64,000 nucleotides of DNA from JBCCXL01 sp039191605. Its GTDB lineage: Bacteria; Acidobacteriota; Thermoanaerobaculia; Multivoradales; JAHZIX01. The notes below the pieces were generated by a model, which was given only the letters and a program-made list of their open reading frames with translations, was not told the origin of the DNA and searched no databases. A program made the position numbers and the translations under genes. Shown piece by piece: positions 25,678 through 34,467 of this stretch. The first letter of the stretch is position 1, and every line of letters begins with the position of its first letter. The stretch covers positions 209,954-273,953 of the forward strand of contig JBCCXL010000008.1 in NCBI GenBank assembly GCA_039191605.1, written 5' to 3'.

Positions 25678-25703
25678 GAGCCGCCGGCCCTGGCCGGCGG
25701 CTC
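25678..25703 (+). terminator. Hairpin after the surface-protein gene
   Basis: The perfect stem GAGCCGCCGGCC / GGCCGGCGGCTC lies 15 bases after the stop codon, with only a weak T-rich tail. It may attenuate rather than fully stop transcription into the tail-collar genes. Confidence 0.6.
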
Positions 25704-25762
25704 GCTCTTGTCGGATCCATCATCGACATTCCACTGTCCACTGACCCTGGAGGTAGCTGATC

Positions 25763-26263
25763 ATGTCGGAACCCTTCCTCGCCGAGGTACGGATCGTCGG
25801 CTTCAATTTCGCCCCCAGAGGCTGGGCTTTCTGTGATGGGCAGATTTTGCCCATCAACCAGAACCAGAGCCTCTATTCCCTATTGGGAACGACCTATGGT
25901 GGGGACGGCCGCACCAGCTTTGCGCTGCCGGATATGCGGGGCCGGGTCCCGATGCATGTCGGCAACGGCCACCGCGAAGGTCAGAAATCAGGGGAGGAGA
26001 CCCACACCCTGGCCGGCAACGAGATGCCGCAGCACGATCACGTGCTCAAGGGCTCGAACAACCCCGCCAACTCCCCGGTGCCCAACGGTGGCTTCTTCGC
26101 CAACGTGCCGGCTGGCGCCTATCGGGCTCCGGTTTCGATGCAGAGTGCCCAGGACGGCGTGATCGCCAACGTTGGCGGCGGTCAGGCCCACGAAAACATG
26201 ATGCCTTACCTGGCGATCAATTTCTGTATCGCCCTTCAAGGCCTCTTCCCGAGCCGCAACTAA
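25763..26263 (+). CDS. Tail-collar domain protein (paralogue 1 of 3)
   Basis: This is a 166-residue phage tail-collar domain protein, of the kind often annotated as a microcystin-dependent (MdpB-like) or tail-fibre protein. It has the family start EPFLAEVRIVGFNFAPRGWA, then FCDGQILPINQNQSLYSLLG, TYGGDGRTSFALPDMRGRVPMH, and the end PYLAINFCIALQGLFPSRN. GGAGG lies eight to nine bases before the ATG. It heads a tandem set of three paralogues separated by 15 and 27 bases, surely one operon. No other phage structural gene is nearby, so the set is probably a chromosomal family of unknown role, not a prophage remnant. The central region (about 75-130) is the variable part. Confidence 0.88.
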   Translation: MSEPFLAEVRIVGFNFAPRGWAFCDGQILPINQNQSLYSLLGTTYGGDGRTSFALPDMRGRVPMHVGNGHREGQKSGEETHTLAGNEMPQHDHVLKGSNNPANSPVPNGGFFANVPAGAYRAPVSMQSAQDGVIANVGGGQAHENMMPYLAINFCIALQGLFPSRN

Positions 26264-26278
26264 GCGAGGAGATCCCAA

Positions 26279-26797
26279 ATGTCGGAACCTTTTGTTGGTG
26301 AAGTCCGCATGTTTGCGGGCAACTTTGCGCCCCGCGGCTGGGCCTTCTGCGACGGTCAGCTGCTGGCGGTTTCGCAGAACGATGCTCTCTTCTCCCTGCT
26401 GGGAACGATCTACGGTGGCGACGGTCGAACGACCTTCGGGCTGCCGGACCTTCGCGGTCGCATTCCGATCCACCCGGGCTCTGGCCCCGGGCTCTCGCCC
26501 CGCCGTCTCGGCGCCAAGGGGGGAGCGGAAAACGTGACCCTCACGGTCAACCAGCTGCCCAGCCATACCCATAACCTGCAGGTCACCGAAGAGCTGGCGC
26601 AGCAGGCGAGCCCTCAAGACCACGCGCTGGCAAGGAATTTGACGGTCGATAGTTTCCGTCAGGCAGCGCTGAGCGCCAATATGAACACCGCGGCGGTGAC
26701 CAGTGTTGGAGGCTCTCGAAGCCACACGAACCTCCAGCCCTTCCTCTGCATCCACTTCGTCATCGCCCTCTTTGGCATTTACCCCAGCCGCCACTGA
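26279..26797 (+). CDS. Tail-collar domain protein (paralogue 2 of 3)
   Basis: This is the second member of the triplet, 172 residues. It keeps the shared frame EPFVGEVRMFAGNFAPRGWA, FCDGQLLAVSQNDALFSLLG, IYGGDGRTTFGLPDLRGRIPIH and the end FLCIHFVIALFGIYPSRH. Unlike copy 1 it has the segment GPGLSPRRLGAKGGAENVTL, which it shares with copy 3, so copies 2 and 3 appear closer to each other. The central SHTHNLQ histidines match the tail-collar fold, where similar residues bind metal. GAGGAG precedes the ATG by eight bases, just after the stop of copy 1. Confidence 0.88.
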   Translation: MSEPFVGEVRMFAGNFAPRGWAFCDGQLLAVSQNDALFSLLGTIYGGDGRTTFGLPDLRGRIPIHPGSGPGLSPRRLGAKGGAENVTLTVNQLPSHTHNLQVTEELAQQASPQDHALARNLTVDSFRQAALSANMNTAAVTSVGGSRSHTNLQPFLCIHFVIALFGIYPSRH

Positions 26798-26824
26798 GCG
26801 GACTCACTACGAAAGGTTTTCACC

Positions 26825-27346
26825 ATGTCGGAACCCTTCATCGCAGAGATCCGCATCTTTGCCGGCAACTTCGCTCCTCGGAGCTGGGCGTTCTGTGACG
26901 GTCAGCTGCTCCCGATCTCCCAGAACACCGCTCTCTTCTCGCTCATCGGCACCACCTACGGCGGCGATGGACGCAGCACCACGGCTCTGCCGGACCTCCA
27001 GGGCCGAGTGCCGATGCACCCGGGCCGCGGCCCGGGGCTGACCTCTCGCCGCCTCGGTCAGCGGGGCGGAATCGAGACGGTCACCCTCTCTGAGGCGCAG
27101 ATGCCGAACCACACCCACCAGCTGATCGCGACCTCGAGCGACGCCAACTCGGCAGACCCCGTCAAGCGGGCGCCGGCGCGGGTGATCGGCGGCTTTACCT
27201 ACAACACCGCCACCACCAACCTGGTGAATATGGCGGATCAATGCGTGCCGAATACCGGTGGATCCCAGGCTCACAACAACCTGCAGCCCTTCATCGCGAT
27301 GAATTTCATCATCGCTTTGCAGGGGCTGTACCCCTCCCGCGGCTAA
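26825..27346 (+). CDS. Tail-collar domain protein (paralogue 3 of 3)
   Basis: This is the third member, 173 residues, with EPFIAEIRIFAGNFAPRSWA, FCDGQLLPISQNTALFSLIG, TYGGDGRSTTALPDLQGRVPMH, GPGLTSRRLGQRGGIETVTL and the end FIAMNFIIALQGLYPSRG. It differs from the others mainly at about 95-140, where VKRAPARVIGGFTYNTATT replaces the equivalent loops. AAAGG lies before the ATG. No terminator hairpin is evident in the 230 bases after it, which otherwise hold nothing recognisable before the GNAT gene. Confidence 0.88.
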   Translation: MSEPFIAEIRIFAGNFAPRSWAFCDGQLLPISQNTALFSLIGTTYGGDGRSTTALPDLQGRVPMHPGRGPGLTSRRLGQRGGIETVTLSEAQMPNHTHQLIATSSDANSADPVKRAPARVIGGFTYNTATTNLVNMADQCVPNTGGSQAHNNLQPFIAMNFIIALQGLYPSRG

Positions 27347-27576
27347 GGCCGAGGAGGGCTTGGCGTCAGCTGGTGATCTGATCGGAGATGGATCAACCCG
27401 CTGATTCGAGAGCGGCGGCGCCGTGCTTCGGCCCGCCGCTCTGTGTCTTTGGGTAGCTGAGTAGGGCCCGTCGAGGCATCGACCTGGGTTTCGCTCCTGA
27501 GCGAAGGTTGCTGAGCAAGGGCAGCTGAGCGAAGACCGCAGGAGCTGAAGCTAGTGAGTGAAACAAGGAGAGCTCG

Positions 27577-28092
27577 ATGAGCACGTCCCCCCGCCCTCAC
27601 CCAACCCTCGAAGGGGTGAGCTTTCGGCCCATTGACGATGACGATCTTCCCTTCCTGCGGCGGCTCTATCGCTCCACCCGGGAAGAGGAGATGGCCCTCA
27701 CTCAATGGCCGGAGGAAGAGATCTCTCGCTTTCTAGAACAGCAATTCCACGCCCAGCACACCTTCTATCAGCAGCAATTCCAGCAGGCTGTGTTCGAGCT
27801 GATCCTGCTGGACGGTGAGCCCGCCGGGCGCCTCTACGTCGATCGCCGGGAGGAGGAGATTCGCCTCATCGACATCGCGCTGGCCCCGGAGACCCGCAAT
27901 CGGGGCATCGGGGGGCAGCTGCTGGAGGACCTCATCGCCGAGGCCCGCGGGCGGGGCGTGCCGGTGCGAATTCACGTCGAGCGCAACAACCCGGCGCTGC
28001 GTCTCTACCGGCGCCTGGGCTTCACCGACGTGGAGGATCAGGGGGTGTATTTCCTGATGGAGTGGTCGCCCCTGGGGGAGCTGGGGGGCTGA
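27577..28092 (+). CDS. GNAT family N-acetyltransferase
   Basis: This is a GCN5-related acetyltransferase of 171 residues. Motif A, which binds the acetyl-CoA pyrophosphate, reads IDIALAPETRNRGIGGQLLE; motif B reads VPVRIHVERNNPALRLYRRLGF, followed by the usual VYFLMEW strand. The N-terminal VSFRPIDDDDLPFLRRLYRSTREEEM is typical of the family. AAGGAG precedes the ATG by six to eight bases. It follows the tail-collar triplet on the same strand. Whether it modifies those proteins or an unrelated small molecule is unknown. Confidence 0.9.
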   Translation: MSTSPRPHPTLEGVSFRPIDDDDLPFLRRLYRSTREEEMALTQWPEEEISRFLEQQFHAQHTFYQQQFQQAVFELILLDGEPAGRLYVDRREEEIRLIDIALAPETRNRGIGGQLLEDLIAEARGRGVPVRIHVERNNPALRLYRRLGFTDVEDQGVYFLMEWSPLGELGG

Positions 28093-28177
28093 GCTGGAGC
28101 ACTGATCTGGAGTGCTGGAGTGCTGATCTGGGGGGAGTAGCGCGGGGCTGGTCTGGCTGGCCGGAGACTCCACAGCG

Positions 28178-28468
28178 TCAGGTGAAGACCGCCTCGTATT
28201 GCACTCCCTGCTCGTCCGACTGAAGCGGGACCAGGAAGAGACCGAGCTCGCCGAGCTCGGGGTGCTGCACCGAGACGATCTGCTGCTCGATCAAGGTGCC
28301 CGCCGGGGCCTCGAAAATCACCGAGAAGGGCTGCTGACCTTCCCGAGGGGTTCCTCCGGCGGCGGTGACCTCGAGAACCTTGAGATCGAAGCTCAGCTCG
28401 CCCACCGTGGTCGGCAGGCTCTTGCCGACGAGAGGGGAGAAGGTGTCCTGGGTGAAGGGGGTGGTCAT
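28178..28468 (-). CDS. Small DUF6916-like protein
   Basis: This is a 96-residue beta-rich protein with no signal peptide. Its shape (TFSPLVGKSLPTTVGELSFD near the start; FSVIFEAPAGTLIEQQIVSV and LGLFLVPLQ in the second half) resembles DUF6916, a family I recall beside tail-collar genes. That assignment is from memory and moderate. AGGAG lies ten bases before the ATG. It converges with the GNAT gene and is followed upstream, on the same strand, by the 78-residue gene. Confidence 0.6.
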   Translation of the reverse strand: MTTPFTQDTFSPLVGKSLPTTVGELSFDLKVLEVTAAGGTPREGQQPFSVIFEAPAGTLIEQQIVSVQHPELGELGLFLVPLQSDEQGVQYEAVFT

Positions 28469-28546
28469 GGCGCAGGCTCCTGGCGCGATCGGATGGGGAA
28501 TCGGGCGCAGCGAAGAAAAGTAAGAAGAGCGAAGAGGCGAGGGGGG

Positions 28547-28783
28547 TCAGAGGGTACGCAGCTTCATGGAGACAAAATCGCCGGTCTCGGCATCGACCTC
28601 CACCACCTTGTGCTTGGAGATGGCGCTGACGTCGTCGTCCCCGTAGGAGAGGGTGACGGCCCACCGGCTGCCGTCGGAGGAGCGCTCCACCTCGGCGGTG
28701 TGGAGCTCGGTAACCACCTCGTCTTCGTGCAGGGCAGAGAAGTATTCCCGGGCTTTACGAACGGCGTCGATGACGTTGAGCAC
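28547..28783 (-). CDS. Small PepSY-like protein
   Basis: This is a 78-residue protein starting at GTG 28783, with GAGGA eight to nine bases upstream. VIDAVRKAREYFSALHE forms an N-terminal helix. WAVTLSYGDDD and HKVVEVDAETGDFVSMKLR resemble the strand and VDAxTGxV turn of PepSY-type domains. It has no signal peptide. It is likely co-transcribed with the DUF6916-like gene 78 bases downstream. Function is unknown. Confidence 0.65.
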   Translation of the reverse strand: MLNVIDAVRKAREYFSALHEDEVVTELHTAEVERSSDGSRWAVTLSYGDDDVSAISKHKVVEVDAETGDFVSMKLRTL

Positions 28784-29189
28784 GCTGCGTTCCTCGTCGT
28801 TGGTGGAATGGAAGGGGGCCGCGGGAGGGCCCGAGGTCGGGGGCGATAGGAAACCTGATCATATCGTTTAGAGACCTCTCGATGGCCTCTCGATGGCTTC
28901 TCGGGATCGCTCGTCATCTTTGACGAGAATTCAACCAGCCCTGTGTGTCCCGGTATTGTCCAAGAATCTGCCGACGAGCGGTGCGCGGGGGTTCTCTCCC
29001 GTTGATAAACTCCCGCGGATCGCCGCGCGCGCGGCGAGACTTTTCGAGTGATCCTTCTTCTGAGCTGTAGCACGCATCCTCTGTGTGAGAGCTGCACCTC
29101 GCGGCTACAGCCTCCTTCTCGACCTCATCGACACTCGCTGCGCGCCATCTCTTGGTGGGAAGCGCAGCCGGCAGGGAGCTATCGTCACC
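28784..29189. other. Divergent intergenic region with an 18-base palindrome
   Basis: This region lies between the PepSY-like gene and the GAPDH gene. A perfect palindrome TCGCCGCGCGCGCGGCGA sits at 29020-29037, about 150 bases before the GAPDH start, followed by GACTTTTCG. It may be an operator or a hairpin. No other feature was seen. Confidence 0.4.
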
Positions 29190-30203
29190 ATGAGCGAGCT
29201 TCGTATTGGTATCAACGGCTTCGGGCGCATTGGACGCTGCGCGTTCAAGCAGATCATCGATCGCCCCGGCGTTTCGGTGGTGGGGGTCAACGACCTGGCG
29301 GATCTCGGGGATCTCGCCTACCTGCTGAAGTACGACTCGGTTCACGGCTGGTATCCCCGCAAGGTGGATCACGACGACCAGCACCTGGTAGTGGACGGGC
29401 AGGAGATTCCCTTCTTCCACCACCGCAACCCGGAGGAGATCCCCTGGGGGGAGCTCGGGGTGGACGTGGTGATCGAGGCCACCGGCGTGTTTCGCGATCG
29501 CGACGCGGCGGCTCGCCACCTGGCGGCGGGAGCCAAGAAGGTGGTGATCTCGGCGCCGTCGTCCAACGCTGACTCGATGATCGTGCTCGGGGTCAACGAC
29601 GAGATCTACGATCCCGCGGCCCACGACGTGGTGTCCATGGCTTCCTGCACCACCAACTGCCTGGCGCCGGTGGCGAAGGTGCTCAACGACACTTTCGGCG
29701 TCGATCACCTGATGATCACCACCATTCACGCCTACACCTCCAGCCAGGCCCTGATGGACACCCCGATGCGCAAGCGCCGCCGCGGCCGCTCTGCCGCGGT
29801 GTCGATCATCCCCACCACCACCGGCGCCGCCAAGGCCACCGGCGTGGTGATCCCCGAGCTGGATGGGCGAATGGACGGCATGGCGGTGCGAGTGCCGGTG
29901 CCGGACGGTTCGCTGACGGACATCGTCGCCACCCTGAAGGCGGACGCCACCGAAGAGTCGGTGAACGACGCGCTGCGCCAGGCTGCCGAGGAAGAGGGAT
30001 TGATGGGGATCCTGCGGGTCACCGATGAGGCCCTCGTCTCCCGGGACATCATCGGCGATACCCACTCCTCGATCATCGATGCGGAGAGCACCATGGCCCT
30101 CGGCGAGCGCATGGTGAAGGTGCTGTCCTGGTACGACAACGAATGGGGCTATTCCGCCCGTCTGGTGGACTTCGCCCACTTCCTGCTGCGGAAGGGGCTG
30201 TGA
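29190..30203 (+). CDS. gap: Type I glyceraldehyde-3-phosphate dehydrogenase
   Basis: This is a cytosolic glycolytic enzyme converting glyceraldehyde-3-phosphate, NAD(P)+ and phosphate to 1,3-bisphosphoglycerate. The 337 residues fit the family. The Rossmann start IGINGFGRIGRCAFK, the segment VVGVNDLADL, and the catalytic MASCTTNCLAP with C153 are present, as are the substrate His region (TTIHAYTSSQ) and SWYDNEWGYSARLVDF near the end. The Asp after VGVN suggests NAD preference. GGGAG lies before the ATG at 29190; the frame is open further upstream but not protein-like. Its TGA overlaps the ATG of the next gene (TGATG), so translation of the two is probably coupled. Confidence 0.96.
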   Translation: MSELRIGINGFGRIGRCAFKQIIDRPGVSVVGVNDLADLGDLAYLLKYDSVHGWYPRKVDHDDQHLVVDGQEIPFFHHRNPEEIPWGELGVDVVIEATGVFRDRDAAARHLAAGAKKVVISAPSSNADSMIVLGVNDEIYDPAAHDVVSMASCTTNCLAPVAKVLNDTFGVDHLMITTIHAYTSSQALMDTPMRKRRRGRSAAVSIIPTTTGAAKATGVVIPELDGRMDGMAVRVPVPDGSLTDIVATLKADATEESVNDALRQAAEEEGLMGILRVTDEALVSRDIIGDTHSSIIDAESTMALGERMVKVLSWYDNEWGYSARLVDFAHFLLRKGL

Positions 30204-33040
30204 TGGCAGGCCGGAGGCTGGAGACGCCCGCCGGGCTTCGTCGATACGCCGCGGTGGGCGGGCTGATGCTCGCCATCGCCTGGGGCTATCCTGGAACGGC
30301 GCAAGCGCAGGATGCCGCCTCGCCGGAGGAGCAATTCGAGGCCTCCGGCCGGCTCCACGATCCGCGGGAGGTGCATTTCGGCGAGGTGTGGCAATTCACT
30401 TCCGGCGGCGAGAACGCGGAGGCCTCTTGGTCTCCCGACGGCAAGGAGCTGATCTTCCAGTCCACCCGGGCGCCCCATCCATGCGATCAGATCTTTCGGC
30501 TGACGCTGGCTAGCGGCGAGGCGACGCTGGTCTCTAGCGGCGCGGGGCGCTCGACCCGCGGATATTACGCTGCTGGTGGTGAGGGCATTATCTATGCCTC
30601 TACCCACGTTGCGGATTCTGGCTGCCCCGCGTCGCCGGATGAGGCTCAGGGCGATGAGTGGATCGTCGCCCCGAGCTTCGAGATCTATCGGGCGAATCGC
30701 GATGGCTCGAATGCGGTGGCGCTCACGCAGGATCCGGAGTCCTACAACGCGGAGTCGGCGGTCTGCCCGGTGGATGGCTCGATCCTCTTCACCTCGGATC
30801 GCGACGGGGATCTCGAGCTCTACCGAATGAACGCCGACGGCAGCGACGTACGGCGGATCACCGAGCGCCCGGGCTATGACGGCGGAGCCTTTTTCTCCCA
30901 GGATTGCTCGAGAATCGTGTGGCGGGCCTCTCGCCCGCGGGAGGGCAGGGAGCTGGATACCTACCGGGAGCTGCTGGATCAGCACATGGTGCGCCCCGAT
31001 ACTCTGGAGATCATGGTGGCCAACGCCGACGGCTCCGAGGCCCGGCAGATCACCTACCTGGACTCCGGAAGCTTTGCTCCTCACTTTTTCCCCGGCGGGG
31101 AGAGGGTGATCTTCTCGACCAATTACGGACAGCAGAATCCCCGGGAGCTCGACCTCTGGGCGGTGAACGTAGATGGCACGGGGCTCAAGCGCATCACCTA
31201 CGCTCCGGGCTTTGACGGTTTCCCGATGTTTTCCCCCGATGGGCGCCATCTGGCTTTTGCCTCCAGCCGCAATCAGGGCAAGCCCGGGGAGACGGACGTC
31301 TACGTCGCTCGATGGCGGTGGGATGAGGGGAAAGCTCCGGCGGAGCGCTTCCTCGATGATGTCGCCTGGCTGGCGGACGATGCCCGCGGCGGCCGCGGTT
31401 TGGGCACCCCAGGGCTGGAGGCCTCGGCGGTGTGGCTGGCGGATCGCTTCAGCGCCCTGGGTCTGGAGCCGGCGGGGGAGGAGGGTGGCTATCGCCAGGG
31501 CTTCCGGGCTACCGTTTCGGTAGAGGTAGCGGAGGGTACCGAGCTGCTGGTGGGCGGAGAGAGCATCGCGCCGGAAGACTTCATTCCCGCCTCCTTCTCG
31601 GGGCAGAGCGAGGTCACCGCGCCGGTGATCTTCGCCGGCTATGGCATCAGCGCCATCGATCTGGACTATGACGACTACGAAGGCCTGGACGTCGAGGGCA
31701 AGGTGGTGGTGGTGCGGCGCTTTGCGCCGGAAACCGAGGCCTTCGAGAGCTCCACCGCCCAGGCTCGCTACAGCGGGATGCGCTACAAGGCCTTCAACGC
31801 CCGGGAGCGCGGCGCTGTCGGAGTGTTGATCGTAGATATTCCGCAGGTGGCGGACGGTCTGCGCCTGCCGGAGGAGGCCGAGTTACCGAGGCTGCGGGTG
31901 GTGCGCCGCGGCGACGCCGGAGTGCCCGCTATGGCGGTGCGGCGGGAGGTGATTCAGCGGCTGCTGGGAGAGCGGCCGGAGCTCGGGGACGAGGGCGACG
32001 AGGTGACCCTGAAGGTCACCCTGTCCAAAGAGCAGGCCACCACCTACAACGTGGTGGCGAAGATTCCGGCGGGGACGAAGGAGCCCCTGCCGGGGGCTCT
32101 GGTGATCGGAGCTCATTACGATCACCTGGGCTATGGCGGCAGCGGCTCGCTGGCGCCAGGAGCCAACGAGCCCCACAACGGCGCCGACGACAACGCCTCC
32201 GGAACCGCCGGCCTGCTGGAGGTCTCCCGACTGCTGCTGCCGCAGCAGGAGCGTCTGCGCCGGGATATCTACCTGGTGGCCTTTTCCGGCGAGGAGCGCG
32301 GCTTGCTGGGCTCCACCGCCTTCGTCGAGCGCTCCGCGGAAACCCTCGAGGACAACGGGGTCTACGCGATGCTCAACATGGACATGATCGGCCACCTGCG
32401 CAACAACGTCGTTTCGGTGCTGGGGGAAGGCTCGGCGAAGGAATGGGAGGTGTTGGTGCCGCCCATCTGCGAGAACCTGAGGCTCGGCTGCGCTCTCAGC
32501 GGCAGCGGCTACGGTGCTTCCGATCACACCCCCTTCTACGCTGCCCAGGTGCCGGTGCTGCACTTCTTCACCGGAACCCACGATCACTACCATCGGCCCA
32601 GCGACGACGTCGGCCGAATCAATGCCGCCGGCGGTGCCCGCATCTCGGCGGCGGTGGCAGAGCTGGCCTCTCAGCTCTCCCGGATCGATCTTCCGCTGAC
32701 CTATCGCGCGGCGACGCCGCCGGAGCGGGGGGGCGGGGATACTCGCTCTTTCGGCGCCTCCCTGGGCACGGTTCCCGACTACGCGGCTCTGGAGGACGAC
32801 AGCAAGTCGGGAGTGACCCTCGCCGGGGTGACACCGGGAGGCGCAGCGGAGAAGGCCGGCATGCAGCGCGGAGATCGCCTGATTCGAGTCGGAGAGACGG
32901 AGATCGGTGACCTCTACGACATGATGTTCGTGCTGCGCCGCGCCCAGCCTGGAGATCAGACCACCGCGGTGGTGGTGAGAGACGGTGAAGAGCTGGAGCT
33001 GCCGATCACCTTTACCGTGCGCAGCGGAACGGTGCGCTGA
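30203..33040 (+). CDS. Secreted TolB-like beta-propeller / M28 aminopeptidase / PDZ protein
   Basis: This is a 945-residue exported peptidase. A signal peptide ends near TAQAQ (about residue 36). Residues 60-390 are PD40/TolB-like propeller repeats (ASWSPDGKELIFQST; FTSDRDGDLELYRMNADGSD; PMFSPDGRHLAFASS). A PA-like insert follows at about 440-590. The M28 zinc domain at about 615-830 has GAHYDHLGYG, NGADDNASGTAGLLE, FSGEERGLLGS, MLNMDMIGHL and DHYHRPSDD, which together supply the two-zinc ligands and catalytic Glu. A PDZ domain closes the protein (GVTPGGAAEKAGMQRGDRL). Translation starts inside the GAPDH stop, with AAGGGG five bases upstream. It should release N-terminal residues from peptides in the periplasm or outside. 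Confidence 0.92.
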   Translation: MAGRRLETPAGLRRYAAVGGLMLAIAWGYPGTAQAQDAASPEEQFEASGRLHDPREVHFGEVWQFTSGGENAEASWSPDGKELIFQSTRAPHPCDQIFRLTLASGEATLVSSGAGRSTRGYYAAGGEGIIYASTHVADSGCPASPDEAQGDEWIVAPSFEIYRANRDGSNAVALTQDPESYNAESAVCPVDGSILFTSDRDGDLELYRMNADGSDVRRITERPGYDGGAFFSQDCSRIVWRASRPREGRELDTYRELLDQHMVRPDTLEIMVANADGSEARQITYLDSGSFAPHFFPGGERVIFSTNYGQQNPRELDLWAVNVDGTGLKRITYAPGFDGFPMFSPDGRHLAFASSRNQGKPGETDVYVARWRWDEGKAPAERFLDDVAWLADDARGGRGLGTPGLEASAVWLADRFSALGLEPAGEEGGYRQGFRATVSVEVAEGTELLVGGESIAPEDFIPASFSGQSEVTAPVIFAGYGISAIDLDYDDYEGLDVEGKVVVVRRFAPETEAFESSTAQARYSGMRYKAFNARERGAVGVLIVDIPQVADGLRLPEEAELPRLRVVRRGDAGVPAMAVRREVIQRLLGERPELGDEGDEVTLKVTLSKEQATTYNVVAKIPAGTKEPLPGALVIGAHYDHLGYGGSGSLAPGANEPHNGADDNASGTAGLLEVSRLLLPQQERLRRDIYLVAFSGEERGLLGSTAFVERSAETLEDNGVYAMLNMDMIGHLRNNVVSVLGEGSAKEWEVLVPPICENLRLGCALSGSGYGASDHTPFYAAQVPVLHFFTGTHDHYHRPSDDVGRINAAGGARISAAVAELASQLSRIDLPLTYRAATPPERGGGDTRSFGASLGTVPDYAALEDDSKSGVTLAGVTPGGAAEKAGMQRGDRLIRVGETEIGDLYDMMFVLRRAQPGDQTTAVVVRDGEELELPITFTVRSGTVR

Positions 33041-33050
33041 AGCCGCCGTG

Positions 33051-34220
33051 ATGGAGTTCTCTGAATCCGGCGGGACGAGGACGTCGATTCCCCGGCCCAG
33101 CGCCCCGCAGCTGTGGCTAGGCCACGGGCGTACCGTAGGCTGGCGCCTGCGCAGCGCCCTGCGGCCGCCAACCCCGCCGCCGGGGGCTGCGCCCTGGGGC
33201 ACCACCTTAGAGGACCCGGTGACGGGGAAGGTGCGCCTCAGCGGGGCCCTGTACCGCGCCCGTCCGCCGCTGGCCTCCCGCCGTGGTCTCTTGGTCACGG
33301 TGCACGGTCTCGGCGGCTGCGTCGCCAGCCCCTACATGGTGAGATCCGCGGTGGAGGCGGTGAATCGAGGGCTCGACGTCCTCGCCCTTAACCTGCGGGG
33401 CGCGGACCGCAGTGGAGAGGACTTCTACCACGCGGGGATGGTGGCGGATCTCGAAGCCGCGGTGCGTTCTGCCGAAGAGCTCAGCGAAGGGGCTCCGGTG
33501 ATCGTCGCGGGTTTTTCCCTCGGCGGCCATTTGGCCTTACGGTGGTCCGCCAGCGACGCCCGAGAGCTGGGCCATGAAGACGGTGCTGGAGAGGGGGCCG
33601 GCGGCAGCTCCCCGAAGCCCGGAGCGGCGGCGGTGGCGGGGCTGTGCGCCCCGCTGGAGCTCTCTACCGGCAGCCGGGCCTTCGAGGGTCCCGGCACCTG
33701 GCTCTACCGGCGCTATATTTTGAGCTGTTTGAGCAGTCTCTACGGCGCCGTCACGCGCCGTCACTCGGGGGCGGTGGGCACTCGGCGGGTGCCCGTCTCT
33801 TTGCCAGAGGCGCGGGAGATAGGAACCCTGAGGGAGTGGGATCGGCGGGTGGTCGCCCCCCGCCATGGCTTCGATGATGAAGAGGACTACTATCGGCGCG
33901 CTAGCGCTGCTCCTCGGCTCCACCAGCTGAGGCTGCCATCGCTGTGGATGGGAAGTCTCGACGACCCCATGGTGCCGGCTCGAGTGGTGGCTCCGGTTCT
34001 AGAGCGCATGAGAGCCCGGTCGCCGCAGCTCAGCGTGGGCTGGATCCAGCGCGGCGCCCACCTCGCCTTTACCACCGAAGAGACGGTAACGCCCTGGCCT
34101 GCCGGCGAGGGGGAGATGTCGGCGGTGGCGGGGGATAGCGTCTTTGATCAGGTGCTGCGGTGGCTGGAGGCCAAGGCTGGAATCGAGCCCTTGGAATCCG
34201 ACTCGACTCGGGTCCCGTAA
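33051..34220 (+). CDS. YheT-like alpha/beta-hydrolase
   Basis: This is an alpha/beta-fold hydrolase of 389 residues resembling the YheT/ABHD3 esterase group. LLVTVHGLGGCVASPYMV provides the oxyanion region, LDVLALNLRGADRSGE follows, and the nucleophile elbow is AGFSLGGHLALRW. LPSLWMGSLDDPMVP supplies the acidic residue and WIQRGAHLAFTTE the His. No signal peptide is present, so it is cytoplasmic. The ATG at 33051 is ten bases after the peptidase stop with only a weak ribosome site, suggesting co-transcription with gap and the peptidase. The substrate is unknown. Confidence 0.85.
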   Translation: MEFSESGGTRTSIPRPSAPQLWLGHGRTVGWRLRSALRPPTPPPGAAPWGTTLEDPVTGKVRLSGALYRARPPLASRRGLLVTVHGLGGCVASPYMVRSAVEAVNRGLDVLALNLRGADRSGEDFYHAGMVADLEAAVRSAEELSEGAPVIVAGFSLGGHLALRWSASDARELGHEDGAGEGAGGSSPKPGAAAVAGLCAPLELSTGSRAFEGPGTWLYRRYILSCLSSLYGAVTRRHSGAVGTRRVPVSLPEAREIGTLREWDRRVVAPRHGFDDEEDYYRRASAAPRLHQLRLPSLWMGSLDDPMVPARVVAPVLERMRARSPQLSVGWIQRGAHLAFTTEETVTPWPAGEGEMSAVAGDSVFDQVLRWLEAKAGIEPLESDSTRVP

Positions 34221-34467
34221 TAGAACCGTAGCTCCGCAAACCGAGGCGATCGCTGGGGGAGGGGGAGGCTGAAGAGTTCAGGGAGAAGGAAACGATCGGC
34301 GATTCTTGATCGCCGCCGGCTGCTCTCAGGGATGGATTCTGTCTTGTGCCGAGAGGGTGCTCCCGAAAGCTCGAAGAGATGGAAGCTCTGGCGCCATCGC
34401 AGTTGCTTCGTGATGTGGGTATACTTCTAAAGTTCTACCTGTCCTTTCACCGAGGAGTTTCTCATCC

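Noticed and set aside
25763..28092. Prophage remnant suggested by tail-collar proteins
   Set aside because: No integrase, capsid, portal, lysis or other tail gene and no attachment repeats were seen, although tRNA-Pro lies 11 kb away.
28914..30179. 421-codon open frame antisense to GAPDH
   Set aside because: GAPDH is unmistakable on the plus strand; the antisense frame is His/Gly/Val-rich shadow sequence.
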